The notes under the pieces: model-generated
The model's database searches: none
The model's input: only the letters and a program-made list of their open reading frames with translations
Told to the model about the DNA's origin: nothing
In this document: piece after piece, positions 46,701-55,974 of the stretch
How positions within the stretch are numbered: the first letter of the stretch is position 1
How the letters are laid out: the number at the start of each line of letters is the position of its first letter
From: Lapidilactobacillus dextrinicus DSM 20335
Lineage (GTDB): Bacteria; Bacillota; Bacilli; Lactobacillales; Lactobacillaceae
DNA: 64,000 nt
Direction: 5' to 3'
Assembly: GCF_001436095.1 (NCBI RefSeq)
Contig: NZ_AYYK01000004.1
Coordinates: 124,001 to 188,000 of the forward strand
Position numbers and translations under genes: made by a program

Positions 46701-47514
46701 GGTAGTCAAGTACTTGATCTTTAGCCAGGATAATACTGCTTAATAATTGTTGATCAGCCGTAAAGAATTCGGCCAGTTCCCCTTTATCGTCGGTAATTGT
46801 GGGTAATTTTGCTAATAAATAATCGCAAGCGGTGGCAACTTCTTGAATGTTATTCAATAATACTGGTTTGATTTTATCTTGGAAGTAAGGATTATCACTG
46901 ATTGAATTTTCGATTTGATAAGATTGCACCACATTATCTAACCAGACTAATGGTTGAGGTCGAGCAATGGCAAATTCATACAACGAAAAAACCGCATCAG
47001 CTAAGCCTTGATCAGAGCGGTCATTACCAAACTGTTCTGCCAACTGGAAAAAGGCTTCATCTTCAGCATCGTAATGCTGATCGCGCACGTTGGCCCAGGT
47101 CTGTTCTTTAATTAATTCTTTCTCAGTATCATCAGCTAATAAACGAAAGTTAGGATCTAAGTCTAATAGATAATAAAACTTCTGAATTACCTTTAAACAA
47201 AAGGAATGCAAGGTACTAATTTGGGCAGTATTTAATAAATTCAGTTGTTGCCGCAGTGCTTGTTTTTCAGCACTATTGGTTGCTTGTTCAACGGCATCAT
47301 TTAAAGCTTGGCGAATTCGCTCGCGCATTTCGGTGGTTGCAGCATCAGTAAACGTCACAACCAGTAGTTGATCCAAAGGCACGCCATGGAGAACTTCTTC
47401 AATGATTCGTTTCACTAGTACCGTCGTCTTACCAGAACCGGCTGATGCAGAAACCAGAATGTCGTGACCGTGATGATCAATTGCGGCTTGTTGTTGTGGT
47501 GTGAACTTAGGCAT
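43759..47514 (-). CDS. addA: ATP-dependent helicase-nuclease subunit A (AddA/RexA)
   Basis: 1251 residues. With AddB forms the RecBCD-like enzyme that processes double-strand breaks. UvrD-type helicase: Walker A SASAGSGKTTVL, VTFTDAATTEMRERIR, VDEYQDIN, VGDVKQSIYGFRQADP, and MTIHGSKGLEFPVVF. The C-terminal RecB nuclease carries VILFDYKTDYV. It starts 8 bases inside the end of addB, so the two are coupled. Confidence 0.95.
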   Translation of the reverse strand: MPKFTPQQQAAIDHHGHDILVSASAGSGKTTVLVKRIIEEVLHGVPLDQLLVVTFTDAATTEMRERIRQALNDAVEQATNSAEKQALRQQLNLLNTAQISTLHSFCLKVIQKFYYLLDLDPNFRLLADDTEKELIKEQTWANVRDQHYDAEDEAFFQLAEQFGNDRSDQGLADAVFSLYEFAIARPQPLVWLDNVVQSYQIENSISDNPYFQDKIKPVLLNNIQEVATACDYLLAKLPTITDDKGELAEFFTADQQLLSSIILAKDQVLDYHTLATKLQQFKFPSRFTVKAKKYAEELPEREAFKQQLDVFKELYKNLITQYFFAPEATLIKSQQAASTVLQTLVDVTKEFIQAYQAEKQHLKALDFNDWEQLTWELLMFVKDGQQPVQAYYRQLFHEVLVDEYQDINPLQEAILQAVSQDEPGNLFMVGDVKQSIYGFRQADPSKFLQKYQDFKSEAVTGERIILAENFRSTANINQSTNFLFQQVMHHDLAELDYDQDAQLVTGAQDYPEDLETSTEVLLYETKSTAEKTTPDDNAILNSTFSKDEARIKLLGQKIKQLLDEPYQIYDRKLEQKRNITYRDIAILVPTRHDNLAIVSELQRQGIPVFVKDANDYFQTTEIQVMLAFLEIINNPEQDIPLVTVLRSPIGNLNENDLAVIRATDKQHNFYHALQKAAQLPDSPLTTRLQDFLQLLNHLRDYTVQHSIAQLVWEIYQQTGYLDYVGGMPGGLQRAMNLHALYQRAFSYEQTSFKGLYQFINFIKQMQAHEKDLAQASVGESNEDAVQLMTIHGSKGLEFPVVFVFNIDHQFNQSDVRRNKVVLDGKYGAGVKYIDLQKRVKYPTLIDNFIRQQHQQAAIAEEMRLLYVAMTRAKQKLLLVGAIDNWDKLVQTYQVNDEHLTTLLPTNLRLPSKLQNFLQLMLPAILRAKTLQIRGTATQSASSLLPTTAQFTVEVFNQSDLIEAPVTTTNPETVGAVEVPLTKLDQKLQTTIATLLNFQYPHQTATQTTAYQSVSEIKQAFTDPDQFQLSFLPLTLAGTADQQQAAHLLPPTDLSGRLVNDDFPKPSFMTQQQKVTGSQIGTATHLLLQRVELQRLIDLNYLSELRQRLTDQQLILPEVAAKIDLQAIVNFFKTPLGHALQDQQNRVQREVAFSLLLPAQAIFKMPDETEIQNLLVHGIMDGYVINDDDVILFDYKTDYVGHGAQQADRLAELVAKYQGQLNLYEQALSNMLQRPVTHKYLYFLDIDQLVEL

Positions 47515-50500
47515 CGGGCTCGTCCTCCTTTTTTGGTTTTAATTGATTTAAAACATCAGCTTTACCTAGTGTTGGTAAAATGTGATAACGATTTTCTGGG
47601 AGCATCGCGTCAAACATCATGATTGACTTATAGTCAGTATATTGCAGACCAGTTTCTTGATCGCTTAATTTATAAGGAGCAATTCGTAATTTGCCAGAGA
47701 AAATTTCGTTAGCAGCGGCAATCAACAGTTCTTGATTATGTTGCAACAACAGTTGTAATTCATCAGTTGTGACCCCGGAATTGTCATTTGTAACTTTATA
47801 ACCAGCTGATTTCGTATATTTCACTGGATATAATAATGAATTCGTACTTTCGGACTTAGGATCTAAGTTAGCTAAGTAATCTGTTTGCGGCTGTTCAATT
47901 AGCAGCCCTTTATAGCGATGCTTTTTTAAAATTTCTTGGTTAACGTTTAAATTATCGGCATATTTTAACGGCGTGTCCGCAATATGCAAATAAAAAGCCC
48001 CGACTGGTTCGGCTTGGTTTAACGATAAGCGCTGATAGTTATTGGCAACGGTTTGTAGGTAAGTTAATAGTTGTAAAGATAAACCATGGTAGGCGCGAGT
48101 AAAATCAAATTTCTTGTCGCCTGATTTATAATCAATGATTTGATAGTAATTCAAATCAGCAGCTGTACCAACGTCAATCCGATCGATTTTACCGCGGACG
48201 GATAGTTGTTTGTTGTCAGCCAACTGGAATTCTAATCCTGGCAGGCCTTTAGTCCCCTCAATGATTCCAAATTGCACTTCAGTCATTAACGGACGTAAAA
48301 AACTATGCGCTGCTTGTTCAATTAAGACTTGGCTCATAAAAGCACTGGTTTTACTCAAACGTCGGCGGTAATAATGCATTTGGCCAGGACCATTGAGAAT
48401 TTGATAGTCCGTTTTACCAAGTAAGGTTTGGCTAATTTCTTGATCTAAGGCATCTAACTGCGTTTGGGTTAGTTCTTCTGGCTTTAGGTGACGCTCGGTC
48501 AATAATTTAACGAAGTGATCTAAATAATCATGGAAGAAAGTCCCTGTATTCGCACTATCAACGGTATATTCTGCACGTGGTCGCAATTTAAGACCATACT
48601 TTAAGAAATAATCGTAAGGATTCATGTAAAAATTCTCTAATTGCGAAACCGAACTAAATAAATGTTGACCGTATAACTTTTGGACGTTTTCTGAAGTTAA
48701 GTCTTGCGGTTGATTGCGATACGTTAAGCTGGCTAAAAGATGCTTAAAGAAGTCTTGCCGACCATTTTCTTCTAATAGTCGTTTCACCCATTGCCAAGCT
48801 GGTGGTAATGGTTCATTTTGAGTTTGCATTTGGCGACTTAACAATAGTAATGGGCCAACAACACCTTGTTTGGATGCGGCAAAGTCAAGAATACGACTTT
48901 CGCGTTGCGGATAGTCGGTTAAAGCGGTAGTTGGCAAGTCAAAGTGTTGTTGAATCCGGGCAACATATGGCGATAGTTTATTTTCAGCGTGACGGTCACT
49001 ATGACGCGGATAAGTAAAAATTAACCGTTGCTGCGGCGTTAAGAAAATTAAACCGTAGCGCAAAGGTTGTTCAACAGCTTGTTCGTTAGTAGCCTCCCCT
49101 AGCTGCTGGGGCTTATTAGCCGTCACTAAGTATTGATTAATTAAGCGTCGTTCTTGATCATCAATTAATTGATTGCTTTGAGTTTGCGTAGGCAAATTAT
49201 CACGGGTTGCCCCTAGAATAATTGTAATTTTATGAGTTTGTTCTTGAACCATCCCTACTTTAGAGACTAAAACCGCATCTAAAGTTGCAGGAATTTGAGA
49301 AAACTCAGTGTTGTTGAAACCGGCGTTTAATAAATCAGTAAAGACGGTTAGATCAAACGGTTGTTCACCCCAAATCGTCACGTAATCATCCAGCAAGTTG
49401 ATAAAAGCCTGATAAGTTTGGCGTGGCTGTTGGGCTAAGGCCAAGTCATTTTGGTCGATAGCGGTTTGCTCCCAAGCTTGCAACTTGGCAATAATTTGCT
49501 GGTTGTTTAAAAAGTCATATAGACAGCTAGCAAAATCTTTAGCCGTGGTGACTTTTTTAACGGCTTTTTGCCAAGCACCAAAAACTTGTGCGATAAATTG
49601 GTGTAAATTTTCAATTGCGGTCATTTGGGCATCTGGCTCAATATTATTGGTGGCCTGCTTGCGATAAGGTCCTTCAAGTGTCCAAGGTTTTGTTTTTAGC
49701 CAAGTTGTGCCGCGAATACCAAAGGCCAAGGCGTAATTTTCTAACCAATCTAGTTGTTGCCGAAATTCTGACAGTTCACGATCGGCTGGGACCAGTAATT
49801 CAGTCCGTAATAACACAAATAAATCTTCCCGGTTTAAAGGATTCTGGGTCATATTCAATAATGACTTGATAAAGACAACCAAGGGATGATTGGCCATGGG
49901 TATTTGTTGATCACTGAAAAACGGCAATTCATTTTGCTTAAACAAGGCCACAATTGGGGCAGTATAATCTGGTAGATTATTGGCCAGGACTAAAAAGTCC
50001 CGGTAACGATAATTTTGTAATGCGACTAATTGCCGAATATAGTTGGCCACACCGCGCACTTCACTGGTAACAGAATCTGCCTGCCAAATTTGAACATCTT
50101 GTTTCATTTTTTGATCCATTTGCGCATTTGCTGGTACACCATTAGTTGAATCAATCCAATAATCTTCAAGTGCTTGTAAAGCTGGTGACGTTCTTTTTGT
50201 TTGGCAACTTAACCAATTTTCCGCTGCAATTGTCGTCAGGTCGGGATAGCCTAGTTGACGTAGCATTTTAAGGGGGCCGTGAAAATAATATTGTTCACTA
50301 ATATCTTGATGTTTTAAATCGGGATTTAAATACAAAGTTAAATAAACCGTCGCCCCCTGTTGATCGAAGTTACGGAGTAATTGTACTTGCTGTTGGTTTA
50401 ATTCTGAAAAACCAGAAAGATAAATATTAAAGTTTGAAAAGTCGCGCTTTTCGGTTTGGCTAATAAAATAAGCCATTAACTGTTCATTAGTCATGAATTT

Positions 50501-51058
50501 AGCCGCGACTTCTGCTTGATAATTCTCGAAGATAAAGCTTAATTCATTAATTTTTTCAAGTGTTGAGCCAGGGACTTGTTTTTGTTCAGGGAGTTTAGTC
50601 AGAATTTCTTGTAAGTCCGCTGTTGAGAAGTTTCCCTGTAATAATTCATTAAGTTGTTGTCCGAGTTGTTCCAGGAAGCCCATTTTTCGACTCTCACCAA
50701 AAAAGAGCGGCAACTCTTGGCGATGATCGTGCAAGAAGTTACTGAGAAACATCGCTTGCGCTGCTGGTGATAGTTGGGGTTGCTGATATTTAGGATCATC
50801 ACGTAAGAAATACCACAGCAACCGTGAGAAAGATAGAATTTGTAAGCGACTGCTGGCGATAATACCATTTGTTGCCAATTCGGGCCGAGCATCTGCCAAA
50901 TGTGCTAGAATCTGGACTTCACTATTAAATTTAATGTGATTAGGGACTAAACAAATGAATTGCTTGTCTAAAGATGTTGAATAATCGGTGCTGATTTGTT
51001 GGTACAATCTTGCCGCAACATCATCTTGTTGGCGACCTACTATGAATTTCATTGTCAT
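47507..51058 (-). CDS. rexB: ATP-dependent nuclease subunit B (RexB-type AddB)
   Basis: 1183 residues. Partner of AddA in double-strand break resection and Chi recognition. The UvrD-like N-terminal half lacks a clear Walker A (IVGRQQDDVAARLYQ), as is usual for RexB. The C-terminal nuclease has YYQIIDYKSGDKKFD (Asp-Tyr-Lys). The region normally holding 4Fe-4S cysteines reads GLQYTDYKSIMMFD with none, so there is no cluster, as expected for the lactic-acid-bacterial form. First gene of the rexB-addA pair. Confidence 0.93.
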   Translation of the reverse strand: MTMKFIVGRQQDDVAARLYQQISTDYSTSLDKQFICLVPNHIKFNSEVQILAHLADARPELATNGIIASSRLQILSFSRLLWYFLRDDPKYQQPQLSPAAQAMFLSNFLHDHRQELPLFFGESRKMGFLEQLGQQLNELLQGNFSTADLQEILTKLPEQKQVPGSTLEKINELSFIFENYQAEVAAKFMTNEQLMAYFISQTEKRDFSNFNIYLSGFSELNQQQVQLLRNFDQQGATVYLTLYLNPDLKHQDISEQYYFHGPLKMLRQLGYPDLTTIAAENWLSCQTKRTSPALQALEDYWIDSTNGVPANAQMDQKMKQDVQIWQADSVTSEVRGVANYIRQLVALQNYRYRDFLVLANNLPDYTAPIVALFKQNELPFFSDQQIPMANHPLVVFIKSLLNMTQNPLNREDLFVLLRTELLVPADRELSEFRQQLDWLENYALAFGIRGTTWLKTKPWTLEGPYRKQATNNIEPDAQMTAIENLHQFIAQVFGAWQKAVKKVTTAKDFASCLYDFLNNQQIIAKLQAWEQTAIDQNDLALAQQPRQTYQAFINLLDDYVTIWGEQPFDLTVFTDLLNAGFNNTEFSQIPATLDAVLVSKVGMVQEQTHKITIILGATRDNLPTQTQSNQLIDDQERRLINQYLVTANKPQQLGEATNEQAVEQPLRYGLIFLTPQQRLIFTYPRHSDRHAENKLSPYVARIQQHFDLPTTALTDYPQRESRILDFAASKQGVVGPLLLLSRQMQTQNEPLPPAWQWVKRLLEENGRQDFFKHLLASLTYRNQPQDLTSENVQKLYGQHLFSSVSQLENFYMNPYDYFLKYGLKLRPRAEYTVDSANTGTFFHDYLDHFVKLLTERHLKPEELTQTQLDALDQEISQTLLGKTDYQILNGPGQMHYYRRRLSKTSAFMSQVLIEQAAHSFLRPLMTEVQFGIIEGTKGLPGLEFQLADNKQLSVRGKIDRIDVGTAADLNYYQIIDYKSGDKKFDFTRAYHGLSLQLLTYLQTVANNYQRLSLNQAEPVGAFYLHIADTPLKYADNLNVNQEILKKHRYKGLLIEQPQTDYLANLDPKSESTNSLLYPVKYTKSAGYKVTNDNSGVTTDELQLLLQHNQELLIAAANEIFSGKLRIAPYKLSDQETGLQYTDYKSIMMFDAMLPENRYHILPTLGKADVLNQLKPKKEDEPDA

Positions 51059-51289
51059 TGTCGTTATCTCCTTGTTGTTATTTTAGCATATTAGCCAGTC
51101 AGCGCGTATGAGGGATTCTCCGTGAAATTTGGTCATTTTTTGCTCAAAATAGCGCACATTATAACGTTATTTTGTCAGCCGCTGTTCTTTTTTGAAATGT
51201 TAAAAAAAGATTCAAACTTTAAAAATTTGCCAACTGGGGCGTGAGTTAAGGTATCATAAGTTTAGGATATTTTTGAGGAAGGTTTTTTT

Positions 51290-52258
51290 ATGAAAAAAAT
51301 TGGCATTGGGACTAGTCACGCCAAATTAATTCTTGTCGGTGAACACGCAGTTGTCTATGGGATTCCGGGCATTACCATTCCCTTAACAGGCATTCAAGTC
51401 CGCGCAACGCTAACACCGCAAAGTCAAGCAGTCGACCAACAACCAGAAATAAGTTTTGATTCTGCACTTTATCATGGTTTATTGGCCAATGTACCTGACG
51501 AATTGGTCAATATTAAGAGCCTAATTGAAACTTTTATTACTAATCAAGGCGCAATGCTGGCTTGGCCTAAAAAGTTGCAACTAACGGTTGCCAGTGACAT
51601 CCCTTTTGAACGTGGTATGGGATCATCAGCAGCAATTTCAACGGCGGTTTTAAGAGCGTTACTTGATTTTACAGAAATTAAAGTTACGTCAACTGAATTT
51701 GATGAGTTGGTTAATGTTGCTGAAATGATTCAACATGGTAATCCTAGTGGCATGGATGCACTCGTTGTTAAGTCTGATCAAGGTTACTTTTTTCAACGGC
51801 AGCAATTAGCACAGCCCTTAACTATTAAGCTGCCGGGCTATTTATTAATTGTTGACAGCGGTGTAACTGGACGTACCAGTGAAGCCGTTCGTTCGGTGGC
51901 GGCTTTAAAAACGGTCAATGCTAAATTATGGCATGATCAGATGACGGCAATTAAAGATATCGTAGAACAGGCTAAGACGATCTTAACGCAAACCGATCTT
52001 GTTGCCCAACATCATTTTGGCCAGCTCTTAAATCAAAACCAAACAGCCCTACAACAACTTCAAGTTAGTACAGCGACCCTTAATCACTTAATTGCTAAAC
52101 TACGTGAACATGGCGCTTTAGGAGCCAAGTTAACTGGCGGTGGCTTAGGTGGTTGCGTTTTTGGCTACTTTGCTGACTTAACGACTGCTCAAATTGCCCA
52201 ACGTCAATTCACGGAGAAAACTTGGTTAACATCTTTAGCTAAAACGGAGGTAGAATAA
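51290..52258 (+). CDS. mvaK1: Mevalonate kinase
   Basis: 322 residues, GHMP kinase. Phosphorylates mevalonate, the first of three ATP steps to isopentenyl diphosphate. Motifs GEHAVVYGIPGI (motif 1), ERGMGSSAAISTAVLRA (motif 2, ATP site), and KLTGGGLGGCVFGY (motif 3). It leads the mvaK1-mvaD-mvaK2-fni operon and overlaps mvaD (TAATG). A candidate promoter (TTGCCA, then TATCAT near 51250) has a long 19-base spacer. GAGGAAGG precedes the ATG. Confidence 0.93.
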   Translation: MKKIGIGTSHAKLILVGEHAVVYGIPGITIPLTGIQVRATLTPQSQAVDQQPEISFDSALYHGLLANVPDELVNIKSLIETFITNQGAMLAWPKKLQLTVASDIPFERGMGSSAAISTAVLRALLDFTEIKVTSTEFDELVNVAEMIQHGNPSGMDALVVKSDQGYFFQRQQLAQPLTIKLPGYLLIVDSGVTGRTSEAVRSVAALKTVNAKLWHDQMTAIKDIVEQAKTILTQTDLVAQHHFGQLLNQNQTALQQLQVSTATLNHLIAKLREHGALGAKLTGGGLGGCVFGYFADLTTAQIAQRQFTEKTWLTSLAKTEVE

Positions 52259-53220
52259 TGAGCTTAGCGCGCGCATATACAAATATTGCACTAGTTAAAT
52301 ATTGGGGTAAACGTGATGTTGCTCAAATGCTCCCCTACAATAGTTCACTGTCATTAACACTGGATAAATTTTATACGGAAACCAGTGTTGAATTCACAGA
52401 TCAAGCTGAGGATCAGTTTATTTTTGAAGGCCAGCAACAACCAGTCTCTGCCAAATTGATGCGAGTCTTAGATGATGTTCGCCAATTAGCCGGTAGTCAG
52501 CAAAAAGCACAGGTTAAAAGTCATAATCATGTCCCCACGTCAGCTGGTCTGGCTTCTTCTGCGTCTGCTTTTGCCGCTTTAGCAGTGGCGGCTAGCCATG
52601 CTGCTGGTTTAGAATTGTCTCGACGTGAGTTATCAATTCTCGCCCGTCACGGTTCTGGTTCTGCCAGTCGTTCATTGTATGGTGGTTTTGTACTATGGCA
52701 TGCGGGAACAGATGATCAAAGTTCTTTTGCAGAACCATTAAGTGAACAAGTTGATTTTCCGATTGCAGTTATTGCAGTCTTAGTTAATCAGCAACAAAAG
52801 TCGATTTTATCAGGGGCTGGTATGCAAGCGGCTGTTACTAGTTCCCCCTACTATTCTGCCTGGGTTAAAACTGCTGAGGCTGATATTAGTCGTATGTCTG
52901 CGGCTATTGCTGACCAAGATATCGCGCAAATTGGTAAACTCGCGGAAACTAATGCGATGCGCATGCATGCAACAACGCTAAGCGCTAATCCTCCATTTAC
53001 CTATTTTGCTCCGGAAACACTCCAAATTTGGGAATTGGTCCGTCAAATTCGTACAAAAGGGTTAAATTGTTACTTAACGCTTGACGCTGGCCCTAATCCT
53101 AAATTAATATGTCACATGCAAGACGTTTCTAAAATCGTTGAGATTTTGAACGCAGAAATACCAAATCTTACTTATACATTGTGTCAACCTGGCCCTGGTG
53201 CCAAATTGATGACGCAATAA
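52258..53220 (+). CDS. mvaD: Diphosphomevalonate decarboxylase
   Basis: 320 residues. ATP-dependent decarboxylation of diphosphomevalonate to isopentenyl diphosphate. The motifs ARAYTNIALVKYWGKRD, LPYNSSLSLTLD, SAGLASSASAFAALA, SGSASRSLYGGFVLW and TLDAGPNPKLI are intact, including the substrate-binding and catalytic Asp. Second gene of the mevalonate operon, overlapping mvaK1 by one base. Confidence 0.95.
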   Translation: MSLARAYTNIALVKYWGKRDVAQMLPYNSSLSLTLDKFYTETSVEFTDQAEDQFIFEGQQQPVSAKLMRVLDDVRQLAGSQQKAQVKSHNHVPTSAGLASSASAFAALAVAASHAAGLELSRRELSILARHGSGSASRSLYGGFVLWHAGTDDQSSFAEPLSEQVDFPIAVIAVLVNQQQKSILSGAGMQAAVTSSPYYSAWVKTAEADISRMSAAIADQDIAQIGKLAETNAMRMHATTLSANPPFTYFAPETLQIWELVRQIRTKGLNCYLTLDAGPNPKLICHMQDVSKIVEILNAEIPNLTYTLCQPGPGAKLMTQ

Positions 53221-53250
53221 ATTATGTATTTGAAGGGTCGAAATAATTAG

Positions 53251-54333
53251 ATGATTACAGTCAAAGCTCCCGGAAAACTTTATATTGCAGGCGAATATGC
53301 TGTGCTGGAACCGGGACATCCCGCAATTCTCGTTGCTTTAGATCGATTTATCACGGTTTCAGTTAGCGAAGCGCAAGATCAAGGAACGATCAATTCCCGT
53401 CAATATGCTGAAACTGATTTTCATTGGCGTCGCCAAGGCGATCAAATGGTGTTTGATAATCGTGATAATCCGTTCCACTATATTCTTGAAGCAATCCGCG
53501 TTGTTGAAACTTTGGCCCTAGAAATGGGTAAACCACTCCGAATTTATGATTTAGATATTAACAGTCAACTAGAAGATAACGGTGGTCGCAAATATGGTCT
53601 TGGTAGTTCAGCAGCAGTGACTGTCGGTACCGTTAAAGCACTCTGTGAATTTTATCAACTTGATTTATCTCGCATGGATATTTTCAAACTAGCAGCCATT
53701 GCCCATTTTAATATTCAAGGTAATGGTTCATTGGGTGATATTGCCGCAAGCGTTTTTGGTGGTTGGTTAGCTTTTAGTACTTTTGATAAAGACTGGCTAA
53801 GAACCGTGTTAAAAACTGACAATTTCACCGAAATTTTGGCTAGTGAATGGCCTGGACTTAGAATTGAAGTGCTCAATGTACCTAATGAATTAGAATTATT
53901 AATTGGTTGGACTGGCTCCCCTGCTTCAACAAGTCGCTTGGTAGATAAAATTACAATTGCAAAGTTTGCCAAAAAAGATCAGTACCAAGAATTCCTAGCC
54001 AATAGTCGCAAATGTATTCAAGGCATTATTGCTGGTATTAAGACAGGTAATCTTGCAGCTGTCAAAGGCGGTATTCGAGGAAATCGCGCCTTGCTTAGAC
54101 AATTAGGCGCATTCTCAGAAGTTAATATTGAAACACCAGAACTAAAAGAACTTTGTCAAATCGCTGAAAAATATGGCGCCGCTGCTAAATTCTCAGGTGC
54201 TGGTGGTGGTGACTGTGGTATTGCGATTACTGATCGTCACGTTGACCAAGCCCAATTGATTTCTGATTGGTCACGTCACCATATTGAAACACTGTCACTT
54301 GCTGTTTATAACTTAAGTGAGGTCTTAGTATGA
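53251..54333 (+). CDS. mvaK2: Phosphomevalonate kinase
   Basis: 360 residues, GHMP kinase converting phosphomevalonate to the diphosphate. KAPGKLYIAGEYAVLEPGHPA at the N-terminus (shown in part), KYGLGSSAAVTVGTVKAL, and KFSGAGGGDCGIAI. It starts 30 bases after mvaD, and the ATG has AAGGGTCG upstream; its stop overlaps fni by 4 bases (ATGA). Confidence 0.93.
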   Translation: MITVKAPGKLYIAGEYAVLEPGHPAILVALDRFITVSVSEAQDQGTINSRQYAETDFHWRRQGDQMVFDNRDNPFHYILEAIRVVETLALEMGKPLRIYDLDINSQLEDNGGRKYGLGSSAAVTVGTVKALCEFYQLDLSRMDIFKLAAIAHFNIQGNGSLGDIAASVFGGWLAFSTFDKDWLRTVLKTDNFTEILASEWPGLRIEVLNVPNELELLIGWTGSPASTSRLVDKITIAKFAKKDQYQEFLANSRKCIQGIIAGIKTGNLAAVKGGIRGNRALLRQLGAFSEVNIETPELKELCQIAEKYGAAAKFSGAGGGDCGIAITDRHVDQAQLISDWSRHHIETLSLAVYNLSEVLV

Positions 54334-55421
54334 CCCAGCCTTCGCAACAAGAACAACGTAAAAAAGAGCATATTGCCATTGCTGAACGCTTTTATCGTCA
54401 GCCAGAATTTGCGCGTGATCAGTTTGCTGGTGTGCGTATTAGCCACCCTAGTCTACCTGATACAACTTTAGCATCTGTTCATTTAGAACAGATGCTCTTT
54501 AATAAAACCATTAATTATCCAATTTATATTAATGCCATGACTGGCGGCACGAATCAGGCCTTAGTTATTAATCAAAAGCTCGCCCAATTGGCTGCTCACT
54601 TCCAATTACCAATGGCAGTCGGTTCTATGAGCATTCTAAAAAAAGAACCAGAATTAGCCACAAGCTTTACCACTGTTCGCGAGAATCATCCTGAAGGGTT
54701 AATTTTTGCCAATATTGGCGCTGATCACCCGGTTGATTTTGCTATTGAGTTGATTAAGTTATTGAATGCTGACGCGCTGCAAGTCCATTTAAATGCGGCC
54801 CAAGAATTTGCCATGCCTGAAGGTGATCAAGATTATTTATGGTCGAAAAAACTGGCTCATCTTCAAGCAACAGTTGGACAAAAAACGCCCTTAATTGCTA
54901 AGGAAGTTGGTTTTGGTATGAGTGCCAGTACCATCGCCCAATTGTTAGCCCTAGGCATTCAAAATATTGATCTTTCTGGTATTAGTCGAACTAACTTTAT
55001 TGAAATCGAAAATCATCGGCGTAAAACAGCGCTGATTTCTGATTACAGCGATTTTGGTTTAACCGTGATTGAGAGCTTGCTAGAACGCTTAAACGTTCAA
55101 CAGACGCTTAAACAACAGCCAGTAATCACCTTTGCCAGTGGTGGTATCTCAACACCTTGGCAAGCTGTCAAATGTTTGGCTTTAGGCGGTGATTTAGTAG
55201 GGATGTCTGCTTACTTCTTACATTTAGCCTTACATCACGATTTAGACGAAATGATGACGCTATTTGCAGCTTGGCTAACAGAATTTAAAGGGATTTTTGC
55301 CATGCTTGGTTGCCGCAATGTAGCTGATTTGCGACAGTTATCACTAATTCTCAGCCCAGAATTAATTAACTTTGTTCAACAAACAGATTTAGATTGGCAG
55401 CAATTTAAACAACAACGCTAG
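54330..55421 (+). CDS. fni: Isopentenyl-diphosphate delta-isomerase, type 2 (FMN)
   Basis: 363 residues. Interconverts IPP and DMAPP using FMN and NADPH. The start RKKEHIAIAERF, INAMTGGT, MAVGSMSILKKEPE, QVHLNAAQEFAMPEGDQD, KEVGFGMSAST and FASGGISTPWQAVKCLALGGD (shown in part) are family blocks. Last gene of the operon, followed by a perfect palindromic terminator. Confidence 0.95.
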   Translation: MTQPSQQEQRKKEHIAIAERFYRQPEFARDQFAGVRISHPSLPDTTLASVHLEQMLFNKTINYPIYINAMTGGTNQALVINQKLAQLAAHFQLPMAVGSMSILKKEPELATSFTTVRENHPEGLIFANIGADHPVDFAIELIKLLNADALQVHLNAAQEFAMPEGDQDYLWSKKLAHLQATVGQKTPLIAKEVGFGMSASTIAQLLALGIQNIDLSGISRTNFIEIENHRRKTALISDYSDFGLTVIESLLERLNVQQTLKQQPVITFASGGISTPWQAVKCLALGGDLVGMSAYFLHLALHHDLDEMMTLFAAWLTEFKGIFAMLGCRNVADLRQLSLILSPELINFVQQTDLDWQQFKQQR

Positions 55422-55436
55422 TTATGAATAATAAAG

Positions 55437-55475
55437 CAAAAGCGCAAATCATCAATTGATGATTTGCGCTTTTTT
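55437..55475. terminator. Perfect palindromic terminator
   Basis: AAAAGCGCAAATCATCAATT and its complement form a perfect hairpin with A and T runs; it serves fni and the convergent small gene. Confidence 0.9.
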
Positions 55476-55487
55476 ATGATGAGTTCC

Positions 55488-55916
55488 TTAACGTTGACTT
55501 AGTGCACTGATGAAGGCCAAATAATTGGCAAAATCGCCAATGCGTTTGCGATGACCGTTAACATCAGCTAAGTGCCGTTGTGGTTGGTCAGCTTGTAAAA
55601 ACAGTTTCTCAGTCCAAGCTTGGCTATGCCAACCTTTGAGTTTAAAAAGTCGCTCTAAAATTAAGAAATTAGTAATGACATCATTATGTGTTGCTGTGCG
55701 TACTTGGTCTTGCGCACTTCTTTCTGAGCGAGATAATAAATGCCATCCTGCTCGAATCGAAGTATATTTAATAGCTGAGCTCAGCAAATCTTGCCAGACT
55801 TCCTGAAATTCAGGATCTGTTGAGTCCGCCTGGTTAAAAATCTGCTGTTGTAACGCGTCCATTTCTGCCAATGTCAAACTTTCTGATTGCTGTAAATACC
55901 AGTCAAGGTTATTCAT
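55488..55916 (-). CDS. Unknown 142-residue protein
   Basis: Not recognised. Entirely soluble and helical, with an acidic N-terminal half (LTLAEMDALQQQIFNQADST) and a basic centre (RSERSAQDQVRTATHNDVI). No signal peptide or membrane segment. The ATG follows GGAGG by 7 bases, so translation is well supported. Divergent frames and pseudogenes follow upstream. Confidence 0.6.
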   Translation of the reverse strand: MNNLDWYLQQSESLTLAEMDALQQQIFNQADSTDPEFQEVWQDLLSSAIKYTSIRAGWHLLSRSERSAQDQVRTATHNDVITNFLILERLFKLKGWHSQAWTEKLFLQADQPQRHLADVNGHRKRIGDFANYLAFISALSQR

Positions 55917-55974
55917 TTTGCGACCTCCACAAATTAACTTCTGTCATTTATCCTAACAGATTTTGCAGTGCTTT

